Shown here one piece after another: positions 14,416 to 21,909 of a stretch of 26,338 nt of DNA. Source of the DNA: Bacillota bacterium (GTDB taxonomy: Bacteria > Bacillota > Clostridia > Oscillospirales > Ruminococcaceae); the NCBI GenBank assembly GCA_023433405.1, contig JAEZCT010000060.1, positions 1 to 26,338 of the forward strand, read 5' to 3'. Position 1 is the first letter of the stretch. Every line of letters begins with the position of its first letter. Under the pieces are notes generated by a model, which saw nothing but the letters and a program-made list of their open reading frames with translations, was not told where the DNA came from and made no database searches. Position numbers and translations under genes: made by a program.

Positions 14416-14575
14416 CGCCGAAATCGTCCGGCTGTTTAACGCCGGCGTGTCAATCAAGGAGCTTACTCTGCGTGTAAAATCGAACAGTCAGGATACTAAG
14501 CCAGAGGCAAAGGCGCGGGTAGAGCGCGCCATATACGAGGCAAGTTTGCCGAAACGAAAGGAGCAGAACCAATGA
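14405..14575 (+). CDS. Small HTH-like protein, unknown
   Basis: A 56-residue product that overlaps the RusA end by 11 bases and the next gene by 4 bases. Residues 2-28 (MTDAEIVRLFNAGVSIKELTLRV) read like a helix-turn-helix start, similar to the first part of resolvase or transposase HTH domains; the rest is charged. GGGGGTGG lies upstream of ATG 14405 (ATG 14408 is equally possible). Coupled position supports a real gene; function unknown. Confidence 0.6.
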   Translation: MMTDAEIVRLFNAGVSIKELTLRVKSNSQDTKPEAKARVERAIYEASLPKRKEQNQ

Positions 14576-14865
14576 ACACCCAAGATAAAATATTGCAAGC
14601 CATTAGGGCCGAGCGTGACCGTCAGGACACCAAGTGGGGTGAACAAAATCACCCGCCCATGTACTGGTCTGGCATACTTGGCGAGGAATATGGTGAGCTT
14701 TGTGAGGCAATTAACGAAACCGTTTTTGATAATGGGTCAGACAAGGGCGGATACGAGAATATGCGCACCGAGGCAATCCACGTCGCGGCCGTCGCTGTTG
14801 GTTTTTTGAAGTGCCTCGAACGCAATAAGGTAGACTGGGGATTGGAGGTACATACCGATGCGTAA
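14572..14865 (+). CDS. MazG-like NTP pyrophosphohydrolase
   Basis: A 97-residue all-alpha nucleotide pyrophosphohydrolase-like protein. It shows RAERDRQDTKWGEQNHPP, then the metal-binding helix GEEYGELCEAINE (E38, E39, E42) and the second helix RTEAIHVAAVAVGFLKCLER, the pattern of MazG-like phage proteins. Enzymes of this group hydrolyse NTPs or dNTPs to monophosphates, and in phages are thought to alter nucleotide pools or ppGpp signalling. Start ATG 14572 after AAAGGAG. The next gene begins inside its last codons. Confidence 0.8.
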   Translation: MNTQDKILQAIRAERDRQDTKWGEQNHPPMYWSGILGEEYGELCEAINETVFDNGSDKGGYENMRTEAIHVAAVAVGFLKCLERNKVDWGLEVHTDA

Positions 14866-15364
14866 ATTACTGACAACCCTCATAACCACCGCGGCGATGG
14901 CGCTGCTGCTGACCGTAACGGTCTGCGCGGCGCCCACGGATGATATCACCGCCCCGTATGACGCCCCCACCGAGGCGCAACTTACAGCGGCCTTGCGGTA
15001 CGATATCGCGGATTACGCCGGGCTGTATCTTGAGGCGGCAGAGCGGTATGGGATTAACGTTTATTTTTTGGTCGCTAAGGACGCGCTGGAATCGGGATGG
15101 GGGCGATACGAGAGCGCCCAGAATAACCTCGGAGGGTGGATATCCGATGATGGCGGGTATATGGCGTTTGACAGCATAGAGGATTACATTGACCATACGG
15201 CGCGAAACCTACGGGACATGTACCTGACTGATGGCGGGATATATCACACGGGGTATACACTGGAGGATGTCAACAGGTATTACAACGGGTCACAGGAGTG
15301 GCTTGACGAGGTCGCCGGGATTTGGGCAATGATTGAGGGGAGGGTTAATGATGCGAACGGTTGA
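14858..15364 (+). CDS. Secreted glucosaminidase-like cell-wall hydrolase
   Basis: A 168-residue protein with a classical signal peptide: MRKLL, a hydrophobic core (residues 7-22) and a V-C-A cleavage motif near residue 24. Residues 55-165 resemble the GH73/glucosaminidase fold: YFLVAKDALESGWGRYES with the putative catalytic E78, NNLGGW, then MAFDSIEDYIDHTARNLRDMYL and YYNGSQEW. The mature domain is small but contains the key glutamate region. It lies among early nucleotide-metabolism genes and overlaps the MazG-like gene by 8 bases, not beside a holin. It may act on peptidoglycan from outside the membrane. A lysogeny or fitness role is possible. Good match by motif; substrate unproven. Confidence 0.8.
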   Translation: MRKLLTTLITTAAMALLLTVTVCAAPTDDITAPYDAPTEAQLTAALRYDIADYAGLYLEAAERYGINVYFLVAKDALESGWGRYESAQNNLGGWISDDGGYMAFDSIEDYIDHTARNLRDMYLTDGGIYHTGYTLEDVNRYYNGSQEWLDEVAGIWAMIEGRVNDANG

Positions 15365-15764
15365 CGAAATCAAGGCGGACATCATGCGCATGGAAAATCA
15401 AATTGATACCGCCGCATATGACTGTCTGTGGCATGAGCTGTATGAGGCGGTTACGGAAGACATCAATCTCTCTCGCCTAGAAGAAATCTGCGCCGCGGAG
15501 CGGGATGGGCGGTGTGTGACGTTACCGTGCAAGGAAGGCGACGCGATGTTTACTCTTAGCTGGGACACTGCTAAAGAAGAGTATGAAATACGGGAAAGCG
15601 TAATTAAACACGTTAGGTACGATTCGGCAGATTCGGAAGTGACGGCTTCAAACGGTGAAAGATTCGGTTTTGTTTGTGGAGATATCAAATGCCCCGGAAC
15701 ACGTGCGTTCATCACCCGCGCAGCCGCGGAACAAGCGCTAAAGGAGCGTGAAGACAATGCTTAA
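15351..15764 (+). CDS. Phage protein of unknown function
   Basis: A 137-residue acidic protein. The first 50 residues are helical (VDEIKADIMRMENQIDTAAYD). The rest looks beta-rich: GRCVTLPCKEGDAMFTLSWD, YEIRESVIKHVRY, then FGFVCGDIKCPGTRAFITRAAAEQAL. The ending segment, in which a short strand leads to T-R-x-x-A-E-x-A-L, recurs in small phage proteins with an SH3-like body, but I cannot name it. Start is ATG 15351 (ATG 15348 adjacent) after GGGGAGGG; it overlaps the hydrolase gene by 14 bases. Confidence 0.7.
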   Translation: MRTVDEIKADIMRMENQIDTAAYDCLWHELYEAVTEDINLSRLEEICAAERDGRCVTLPCKEGDAMFTLSWDTAKEEYEIRESVIKHVRYDSADSEVTASNGERFGFVCGDIKCPGTRAFITRAAAEQALKEREDNA

Positions 15765-15963
15765 ATATTATTGCTTAGCACCAAAGTGTATCTGGTTGAC
15801 CGCCGAAGGTGTTTGCCCGTGGGTGCATTGCCCAAAAAATAAACGCATCGCTACTTACGCTAAGCGGTGCCCCGCGGTGCCGCCGCCGGAGGCGCCAGAA
15901 CAGGAAATACCCGAACCCCCTAAGGTTAGGGCGAACGGGAAAAGGAGGTACACAAGAGTATGA
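15757..15963 (+). CDS. Small cysteine-rich protein
   Basis: A 68-residue product with five cysteines in the first 40 residues (YYCLAPKC, VCPWVHC, KRC), compatible with a zinc-binding knuckle, followed by a proline-rich tail (VPPPEAPEQEIPEPPK) and a basic end. ATG 15757 was chosen because AAGGAG lies 10 bases upstream; a GTG at 15748 has it 1 base away. It overlaps the previous stop and, by ATGA, the next start. No family recognised. Confidence 0.6.
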   Translation: MLKYYCLAPKCIWLTAEGVCPWVHCPKNKRIATYAKRCPAVPPPEAPEQEIPEPPKVRANGKRRYTRV

Positions 15964-16376
15964 CACAAACACCTAAACAGTATCTCGCGTCGTATCTTGC
16001 CTTAAGTCGTGAGATAGACGCCGTGCTGGAGGAGCGCGCAAGGCTCCGTAGTCTTGCCGAGAAAGTTTGCGGCGGAGGGCTTACCGACATGCCACGGGCT
16101 CAACAAGGCAAGACGGCAGCGGATTTTACGCGCGTCATTGAAAACATAGTCTTATGCGAGAACCGGGCGAACGCCAAAATAGACGAGCTTGTCCGGCTGC
16201 GAGAGGAGGTGGAGCTTGTACTTGACACGGTTGAGGACGACGTGCTGCGGGTGCTACTTCGGTATCGCTACATATCCGGCTGGACTTGGGAGCGGATAGC
16301 CGTGCAGCTTAATTACAGCTACATGCACATTTGCAGACTGCACGGCAAGGCGTTGCAGGCGGTAAGGATGGCATAG
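15960..16376 (+). CDS. DUF1492 / sigma region 4-like late regulator
   Basis: A 138-residue protein. Residues about 8-90 form helices with coiled-coil character (YLALSREIDAVLEERARL, IDELVRLREEVE). Residues 90-136 read VLRVLLRYRYISGWTWERIA then LNYSYMHICRLHGKALQAV, which matches the helix-turn-helix of sigma-70 region 4 as seen in DUF1492 and ArpU-type phage proteins. Such proteins control late gene expression in Bacillota phages. It is the last gene before the terminase operon, the usual position. The 182-bp gap right after it contains direct repeats and a terminator, plausible targets. Function assigned by fold and context. Confidence 0.8.
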   Translation: MTQTPKQYLASYLALSREIDAVLEERARLRSLAEKVCGGGLTDMPRAQQGKTAADFTRVIENIVLCENRANAKIDELVRLREEVELVLDTVEDDVLRVLLRYRYISGWTWERIAVQLNYSYMHICRLHGKALQAVRMA

Positions 16377-16394
16377 AAGGTCATACTCAAAGTG

Positions 16395-16450
16395 TGATAT
16401 TATTAAGATGTGATAGAATGTTATATTAAAAATCTGATATTATTAAGATG
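16395..16450. promoter_or_regulatory. Direct repeats in the presumed late control region
   Basis: The 16-mer TGATATTATTAAGATG occurs at 16395-16410 and exactly again at 16435-16450, 40 bases apart (about four helical turns). A degenerate version (TGATAGAATGTTATATTAA) fills the space between. Position after the sigma-like gene and before terminase suggests activator sites for the late promoter. No convincing -35/-10 pair with 17-base spacing was found here, as expected for an activated promoter. Confidence 0.5.
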
Positions 16451-16497
16451 CAAAAATACAACAACTCCTTATTGTTTTCATACTGTTCTTCCTTCCG

Positions 16498-16534
16498 CCA
16501 CAAAGCCGCCTGTTATAGGCGGCTTTGTGGTTTT
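16498..16534 (+). terminator. Strong intrinsic terminator before the terminase operon
   Basis: CCACAAAGCCGCC (16498-16510) pairs perfectly with GGCGGCTTTGTGG (16518-16530) around a 7-base loop and is followed by TTTT. It should stop most early transcription, so late genes would need antitermination or a promoter downstream or read-through from the repeats at 16395. Confidence 0.85.
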
Positions 16535-16558
16535 AACTACACAAGCGACTAGAGAGAG

Positions 16559-17383
16559 GTGGCGAGGGTGCATGAGCTTGTAGAGCGCGCCAGAGGGCTA
16601 TACGACGATGGTAAAAGCCTAATAGACATAGCGGATGCGCTCGGCGTCGCGCGCGGCACTGTGCGCGCGTGGAAAAGCCGGTATAAATGGCCGGAGAGCG
16701 CAACAAAGCGTAACGATGTTGCAACGCAACAACACCATGGCGTAACAAAGCGTAACGGTGTTGCAACAAGACGCAGCGCAGTTGCGGTAAAGGTTGCGCA
16801 AATCGTCGATGAGTTTGCCGAGCCGCTAAACGATAACCAGCGGGTATTTGCAGAGTACTACGCGGATAACCGCAACGCCACGCAAGCGTATATTAAGGCT
16901 TACAACGCGGAGTGGTCTACCGCTAACCGCAACAGCGCCCGACTTATGGCTAACCCCAAGGTCAGGGCGTACGTTGACGAGCTGTTAAAGCTTAAGCGAG
17001 AGTCCATCATGCTAAAGCCTGATGATGTCCTAGAAAAGTACATGCGCATTGCTTTTGCTAACATTACCGACTTTGCTGAGTTTAACGCCCACGGAGTGAT
17101 GCTAAAGCATAGCGGCTATGTTGACGGGGGCGTAATCAAGGAGGTAAAGCAGACCGCCGAGGGCACGAGCATCAAGCTACTCGACCAGCTTAAGGCGCTG
17201 GAGTGGCTGGCAAAGTATTTTGACATGTTCCCCGCCGACAAGCACCGACGGGAATACGACCTCAAGCGTTTGGAGCTACAGGAGCGAGAGCTTAAGCTGC
17301 ACGAAAGCAAAGCTCCACCCGCGCCCGACGACACGGAGGATGACGGATTATACAATTCAATATCCGAGGCGGTGGCAAAATGA
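16559..17383 (+). CDS. terS: Terminase small subunit
   Basis: A 274-residue DNA-recognition subunit of the packaging motor. Residues about 10-42 (LYDDGKSLIDIADALGVARGTVRAWKSRYKWP) are the helix-turn-helix. A low-complexity linker with a repeated TKRN-x-VAT motif follows. Residues about 92-150 (LNDNQRVFAEYYADNRNATQAYIKAY, then ARLMANPKVRAYVDEL) are the Terminase_2 core, and the end is a charged oligomerisation/TerL-binding tail. Start is GTG 16559, though GTG 16568 with GAGAGAGG upstream fits spacing equally well. Its stop overlaps the large subunit start by ATGA. Homologous in layout to XtmA/PBSX-type small subunits. Confidence 0.9.
   Translation: MARVHELVERARGLYDDGKSLIDIADALGVARGTVRAWKSRYKWPESATKRNDVATQQHHGVTKRNGVATRRSAVAVKVAQIVDEFAEPLNDNQRVFAEYYADNRNATQAYIKAYNAEWSTANRNSARLMANPKVRAYVDELLKLKRESIMLKPDDVLEKYMRIAFANITDFAEFNAHGVMLKHSGYVDGGVIKEVKQTAEGTSIKLLDQLKALEWLAKYFDMFPADKHRREYDLKRLELQERELKLHESKAPPAPDDTEDDGLYNSISEAVAK
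16702..16767. repeat. 24-bp direct repeat inside terS, candidate packaging site
   Basis: The segments 16702-16725 and 16744-16767 are identical at 23 of 24 bases, 42 bases apart, and encode the repeated TKRN-x-VAT in the terminase small subunit. Short inverted elements (GTTGCAAC) lie within them. In SPP1 and P22 the pac site lies in or next to the small terminase gene, so this is a candidate recognition site. Coding drift or linker duplication is the alternative. Confidence 0.45.
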
Positions 17384-18651
17384 GGTTTGATTCAATCTCC
17401 CCGAAACAGGCGGAGATTTTTAAGTTTATGGCTGAGCCGTACGACGCGCTCATTTGCGACGGCGCAGTTCGCAGCGGAAAAACAATCATGATGACTGTCG
17501 CCTACATTGAGTGGGCAATGGCGTGCTTTAGCGGGCGCAACTTCGGCATATGCGGTAAGACCGTACGCAGTGCAGAGCGCAACATTGTGTCGGTGCTCCT
17601 GCAAATAGGTAGCGTACGCAAAAAGTATAAGCTTACATACACGCGCACCACGTCACTGCTGACCGTTTCGCGTGCAGGCAAGACCAATTATTTTTACATC
17701 TTCGGCGGCAAGGATGAAAGTAGCTACATGCTCATTCAGGGCATCACGCTTGCCGGGGTACTGTTTGACGAGGTCGCGCTAATGCCTCAGTCGTTTGTTG
17801 ACCAGGCAATTGCGCGCACCCTGTCGATAGATACGGCAAAGCTCTGGTTTAACTGTAACCCAGAGCACCCAAAGCACTGGTTTCATACCGAGTGGGTGCA
17901 GCACCCTGAAAAGCACAACGCGAAGCATTTACACTTTTTGATGGATGATAACCCATCGCTATCCGTAAAAGCCCTGGAAAGGGCAAAGGCGAGCTTTACG
18001 GGGGTTTTCTACGACAGGTATGTGCGCGGGCTATGGGTATCCGCCGAGGGGGTTATATACCGCCTGTTTGCCGATAACCCGGAACGATACATCATCGACG
18101 CACCGCCGCCGATTATCTTTGCGCACATAGGAATTGACTTTGGGGGTACCGGCTCGGCGCAAGCCTTCCAATGCACTGGATTTACAAAGGACTTGCACGA
18201 TGTCGTCACACTTGACGAGTATTACACCAAGGACCCGATTGACCCAGACGCGCTTAACCGGGCGGTAATTGACTTTGTGCGCGCCCAGCAGTCCCACGGT
18301 TACAAAGTGGTTGAGATTTTTGCGGACAGCGCCGAGCAGGTGCTTATCCGCGGAATACGCAATGCCTTAACCAAGGTGGGGATTGACATCCCGGTTAGTA
18401 ACGCGCGCAAGGGAGAGGTTAACGACCGCATACGGTTTTATGCGATGCTACTCGGCGCGGACCGCTACAAGATAATGCGGCACTGTAAGCACACGCAGGA
18501 GGCATTCGCGGGCGCGGTGTGGAACAGCAAGAAGCTGTTTGACGAGCGACTGGACGACGGCTCGACAAACATTGATAGTCTGGATGCACAAGAATACAGC
18601 ACCGAAAAATATCAAAAACAAATCATCGACTTGATGATGCTGGGGAGGTGA
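17380..18651 (+). CDS. terL: Terminase large subunit (PBSX/SPP1-type)
   Basis: A 423-residue packaging ATPase and nuclease. The ATPase domain has Walker A GAVRSGKT (28-35), Walker B VLFDE (127-131) and the coupling segment WFNCNPEHP. The RNase-H-like nuclease domain has D253 in GIDFGGT, D316 in EIFADSAE and D402 in DSLDAQEY, the expected three metal-binding acids. Full length for the family. It would translocate DNA into the prohead and cut concatemers; the relationship to headful (pac) enzymes is inferred from the family. Starts by ATGA overlap with terS. Confidence 0.95.
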   Translation: MRFDSISPKQAEIFKFMAEPYDALICDGAVRSGKTIMMTVAYIEWAMACFSGRNFGICGKTVRSAERNIVSVLLQIGSVRKKYKLTYTRTTSLLTVSRAGKTNYFYIFGGKDESSYMLIQGITLAGVLFDEVALMPQSFVDQAIARTLSIDTAKLWFNCNPEHPKHWFHTEWVQHPEKHNAKHLHFLMDDNPSLSVKALERAKASFTGVFYDRYVRGLWVSAEGVIYRLFADNPERYIIDAPPPIIFAHIGIDFGGTGSAQAFQCTGFTKDLHDVVTLDEYYTKDPIDPDALNRAVIDFVRAQQSHGYKVVEIFADSAEQVLIRGIRNALTKVGIDIPVSNARKGEVNDRIRFYAMLLGADRYKIMRHCKHTQEAFAGAVWNSKKLFDERLDDGSTNIDSLDAQEYSTEKYQKQIIDLMMLGR

Positions 18652-18655
18652 CGAC

Positions 18656-20041
18656 GTGAATGTACGCGATATTTTAGAGAGGCTAGGCTACCGCGACTTG
18701 GTACCGGCGGACTGGTACACACGCATTGACGCGTGGCGTGAGTGGTATGAGGGTACAACGGATTGGCATAGCTACACGGTATACAACGGCAACCGGCATA
18801 TCTCTTGCACCAGACGGTCGTTAAACATGGCAAAAAAGGTGTGTGAGGATAAAGCTGATTTGCTCCTCAATGAGCGCGTCGAGATTATCGCCACGCCCCG
18901 AAATACGGCGGCGCAAAACCGGGCGCAGGAGCTACTTGACGACGTGCTGGAAGCCAATAATTTCTGGGTGCAGGGCAACCAGCTGATCGAGTTAGCTTCC
19001 AGCCTAGGCACTGCGGCGCTTGTGGCGTACACAGACAGGGGAGCCGTGCGCATTGACTATCTACCCGCCGAGTGCGTGTTCCCGCTTGCGTGGTCGGCTG
19101 GGCGGGTCACAGAGTGCGCGTTTGCAAGCACTTTCACCGACGGCAAAGCCGGACTTAAAACGTACCTTAATTTGCACGTCCTAGAAAACGGTAAGTACAC
19201 TGTGTATAACCGTTTGTTTGACAAAGACGGCAAGGAAATTCCGTTACCGGAGGGCGTCCTTCCGGCAGTAATAACAGGGAGCGAGCTGCCATATTTTCAG
19301 CTGCTTCGACCGAACATCGCCAACAACATAGTCAAGGGCTGCCCCATGGGCGTATCGGTTTACGCGGGTGCGATTGATATTTTACGGGGCATCGACCTTG
19401 TGTATGACAGTTATCAAAATGAGTTTATACTGGGCAAAAAGCGGGTGTTTTTGGACGGCTCAGTGCTCAAAATAGACACGCAAAGTGGCGAGCGCATCCC
19501 TGTTTTTGACCCAAACGACACCACTTTTTACAGCCTCCCCGGGGAAGACGACCCTAAAAAAGTTATCACGGAAAGCAACATGGAGTTGCGCGTTAATGAG
19601 CATCGGCAAGCCCTACAGGACGGGCTTGACCTACTAGCCGAGAAATGCGGGTTTGGCAAGGGGTACTACAAGTTTGACGCGGATAACGTCAAAACCGCTA
19701 CAGAGGTAGTAAGCCAAAACAGCCAGCTGTACCGTAAGGTGCGCAAGGATGAGATTGTGCTTGAGCCCGTGCTTGTGGGGCTGGCGCGCGCGATATTGCG
19801 CCTAGCGGGCTACACCGAGGAGGTTGACATTAGTGTGAGCTTTGACGACTCTATTATCGAGGACAAAGAGGCTATTTTTAAGCGTGCGCTGCTCGAAAAG
19901 CAGTCCGGGCTTATCGACGACATCGAATATCACATGAGGGTGGACGGCATGACCGAGGAGGCGGCGACGGAGTTTGTCGCAAAGATGCGCGGACGCGCTA
20001 CGGCTCCCCCCGACGCGGTTCTGGTGGGCGGTGGTGCATAG
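18656..20041 (+). CDS. Portal protein (SPP1 gp6-like)
   Basis: A 461-residue portal monomer; twelve would form the DNA channel at one head vertex. Features of the SPP1 Gp6-like family are visible: the N-terminal wing (IDAWREWYEGTTDWHSYTVYN, then SLNMAKKVCEDKADLLLNE), a beta-rich middle, PYFQLLRPNIANNIVKGCPMGVSVY, YQNEFILGKKRVFLDG, and the clip/crown region GKGYYKFDADNVKTATEVVSQNS. The C-terminus is helical. Start GTG 18656 with GGGGAGGTGA upstream. It overlaps the minor capsid gene by one base (TAGTG). Length is typical of the family. Confidence 0.9.
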   Translation: MNVRDILERLGYRDLVPADWYTRIDAWREWYEGTTDWHSYTVYNGNRHISCTRRSLNMAKKVCEDKADLLLNERVEIIATPRNTAAQNRAQELLDDVLEANNFWVQGNQLIELASSLGTAALVAYTDRGAVRIDYLPAECVFPLAWSAGRVTECAFASTFTDGKAGLKTYLNLHVLENGKYTVYNRLFDKDGKEIPLPEGVLPAVITGSELPYFQLLRPNIANNIVKGCPMGVSVYAGAIDILRGIDLVYDSYQNEFILGKKRVFLDGSVLKIDTQSGERIPVFDPNDTTFYSLPGEDDPKKVITESNMELRVNEHRQALQDGLDLLAEKCGFGKGYYKFDADNVKTATEVVSQNSQLYRKVRKDEIVLEPVLVGLARAILRLAGYTEEVDISVSFDDSIIEDKEAIFKRALLEKQSGLIDDIEYHMRVDGMTEEAATEFVAKMRGRATAPPDAVLVGGGA

Positions 20042-21237
20042 TGCTGACACCGGAGCAGTGGGACACACTGGCGGACGAGATTGTAGAGCTATACGAGGGC
20101 TTAAGCTCGTTTTTGGTGCGGGATATTTCGCGCAGGCTTGTTAAGACAGGAGTACTCACAGAGACCGCTTTATATCAACTTGACATGCTACAGCAGGCGG
20201 GGCAACTCCGGGACGCAATTGCCAAGGAGGTGGCAAGGCTCGCGGGGGTAAGCGTGCGCGTGGTAGAGGATTTGTTTGAGGACGCGGCTGTCAAAAGTCT
20301 TGCGTTTGACGACAGTATATACCGAGCTGCTGGGCTTAACCCTCTACCAATTAGGCAGTCTCCCGCGTTTATACAGATGCTGCTTGCAGGGGTAAGCAAA
20401 ACAAACGGCGCATTATATAACCTGACCATGACCACGGCGAACGCGGCACAGAGCGCATATATACGGGCTTGTAATACCGCGTATTTTGAGGTATCCACGG
20501 GCGCGGTTAGTTATACGGAAGCCATACGACGACAGCTGCGAGAGCTGGCGGACAACGGCGCGGAGGTACTTTACCCAACGGGGCACACCGACAAACTGGA
20601 TGTAGCCGTACGGCGCAGTGTTGTAACGGGGGTGGCGCAGACCGTGGGCGTACTAAGCGAGACGCGAGCGCAAGACATGGGATGTGACCTCATGGAGATT
20701 ACCGCCCACGCGGGCGCGCGCCCGTCTCACGCAGAGTGGCAGGGTAAGATTGTTAGTCTCAGTGCCCGCAAGGGATATTTGAGTAAGGATGATATCGGAT
20801 ACGGTAAAGGACCCGGCTTTAAGGGTTATAACTGCCGCCATGATTGGTATCCGTTTTACGAGGGTATCACCGACCGCGTATACTCACCAGACGACCTTGA
20901 AAAGCTCAACGTAAAAATCGTTGAGTACGGCGGGAAAAAATACTCTTTGTACGAGGCGTCGCAAATCCAAAGAGGCTTTGAGCGCGATATCCGCAAAACT
21001 AAGCGCCGCCTTGCCGGACTGGATGAGTCTATAAAAACCGCGCAGGACGCGACACTACTCGCGGAGCTAAAGGCTGATTTTACGGCATCTGCGGTAAAGC
21101 TCAAGGCGCAAGAAAAGCAGATGCGTACGTTTTTGGACGCGGCGTCGATGTTGGAGGACAGTTCACGCACACAGGTCACAGCCTTCGGTCGCAGCGCGGC
21201 GCAAAAGGCGGTATGGGCTGCAAAAAAATCAAAGTAG
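20041..21237 (+). CDS. Minor capsid protein (Phage_min_cap2 / gp7-like)
   Basis: A 398-residue head protein encoded directly after portal, as in A118 and SPP1 relatives, where it is carried in the head in few copies. Characteristic segments are VTGVAQTVGVLSETRAQDMGCDLMEITAHAGARPSHAEWQGKI, GYGKGPGFKGYNCRHDWYPF and a helical C-terminal tail (RKTKRRLAGLDESI, KLKAQEKQMRTFLDAA). The H-A-G-A-R-P-x-H and N-C-R-H residues form the conserved F-like/minor head core. Start GTG 20041. A weak terminator follows. I do not see an ADP-ribosyltransferase or other enzyme fused to it. Confidence 0.85.
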   Translation: MLTPEQWDTLADEIVELYEGLSSFLVRDISRRLVKTGVLTETALYQLDMLQQAGQLRDAIAKEVARLAGVSVRVVEDLFEDAAVKSLAFDDSIYRAAGLNPLPIRQSPAFIQMLLAGVSKTNGALYNLTMTTANAAQSAYIRACNTAYFEVSTGAVSYTEAIRRQLRELADNGAEVLYPTGHTDKLDVAVRRSVVTGVAQTVGVLSETRAQDMGCDLMEITAHAGARPSHAEWQGKIVSLSARKGYLSKDDIGYGKGPGFKGYNCRHDWYPFYEGITDRVYSPDDLEKLNVKIVEYGGKKYSLYEASQIQRGFERDIRKTKRRLAGLDESIKTAQDATLLAELKADFTASAVKLKAQEKQMRTFLDAASMLEDSSRTQVTAFGRSAAQKAVWAAKKSK

Positions 21238-21242
21238 TAATT

Positions 21243-21270
21243 ACAGCGCCGTTTTATCGGTGCTGTTTTT
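21243..21270 (+). terminator. Weak intrinsic terminator between minor head and scaffold genes
   Basis: ACAGCGCCG (21243-21251) pairs with CGGTGCTGT (21258-21266), with one G-U wobble and a 6-base loop, followed by T's to 21270. It lies 6 bases after the minor capsid stop. It could lower transcription into, or stabilise, the scaffold/capsid message. The following leader (21271-21354) has small GC-rich inverted repeats (CCGAG/CTCGG). Confidence 0.6.
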
Positions 21271-21354
21271 ATATCCAAAATCGCCACCGAGGGCGTAATC
21301 TCGGGCGGTACGGGACGCGACCCCGCAAAAAGCGTAACCGAGAAAGGATACTAC

Positions 21355-21903
21355 ATGAAACGCGAAGATTTAAAGGCTCTCGGTCTTGCCGATGAAGTCA
21401 TTGATAAAATCATGGCTGAAAACGGAAAGGACATTGAGAAGCACAAAGGCGAGGCGGCGGCGGCAAAGGCTTCCACCGAGCAGCTCACAAAGCAGCTGGG
21501 CGAACGCGACGCGCAGCTGGAGGAGCTCAAAAAGGTGGATGCTGCGGGCTTGCAAGCGGAGATTGCTAAGCTGCAAACCGCGAACGCTGACGCACAGGCA
21601 AAGCACGACACGGCACTTAAAGCCGAGCGGCTTAATTTTGCGTTGGAATCCCGCCTTATCAAAGAGGGTGCCGTAAACACCAAAGCCGTGCGGGCGCTCC
21701 TTGACCCAGCAAAAATCAGCCTTGACGGGGATAACCTTGTCGGGCTGGACGACCAGCTCAAGGCACTCAAAGAATCCGAAAAGTGGGCGTTTGGAAGCGC
21801 GCCGGGGAGCACCGGTATGGCGCACCAGGGAGCGCCCAACACCGACCCACTTGCAAACATGCGGGCAGCCATGGGCTTGCCCGACAACACAAAAAAGGAG
21901 TAA
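21355..21903 (+). CDS. Scaffold protein (phage minor structural GP20)
   Basis: A 182-residue scaffold that would guide head assembly and then leave the prohead. It has the family start MKREDLKALGLADEVIDKIM, a long Ala/Glu/Lys/Gln-rich coiled coil (residues about 22-100), an ESRLIKEGAVNTKAVRALLD segment, and the C-terminal GLDDQLKALKESEKWAFG. These agree with GP20-type scaffolds of A118-like phages. Located just before the major capsid gene, as expected. AGAAAGGA lies 6 bases before ATG 21355. No protease gene is present nearby, so removal without cleavage is likely. Confidence 0.9.
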   Translation: MKREDLKALGLADEVIDKIMAENGKDIEKHKGEAAAAKASTEQLTKQLGERDAQLEELKKVDAAGLQAEIAKLQTANADAQAKHDTALKAERLNFALESRLIKEGAVNTKAVRALLDPAKISLDGDNLVGLDDQLKALKESEKWAFGSAPGSTGMAHQGAPNTDPLANMRAAMGLPDNTKKE

Positions 21904-21909
21904 TGACAA

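Noticed and set aside
16690..16790. CRISPR array or tandem repeat locus
   Set aside because: Just two copies, inside a terminase gene and coding in frame; no regular spacers or cas genes.
21271..21354. N-terminal extension of the scaffold protein upstream of ATG 21355
   Set aside because: The frame is open but has no usable start codon, and the family begins at MKREDLKAL with a good ribosome site.
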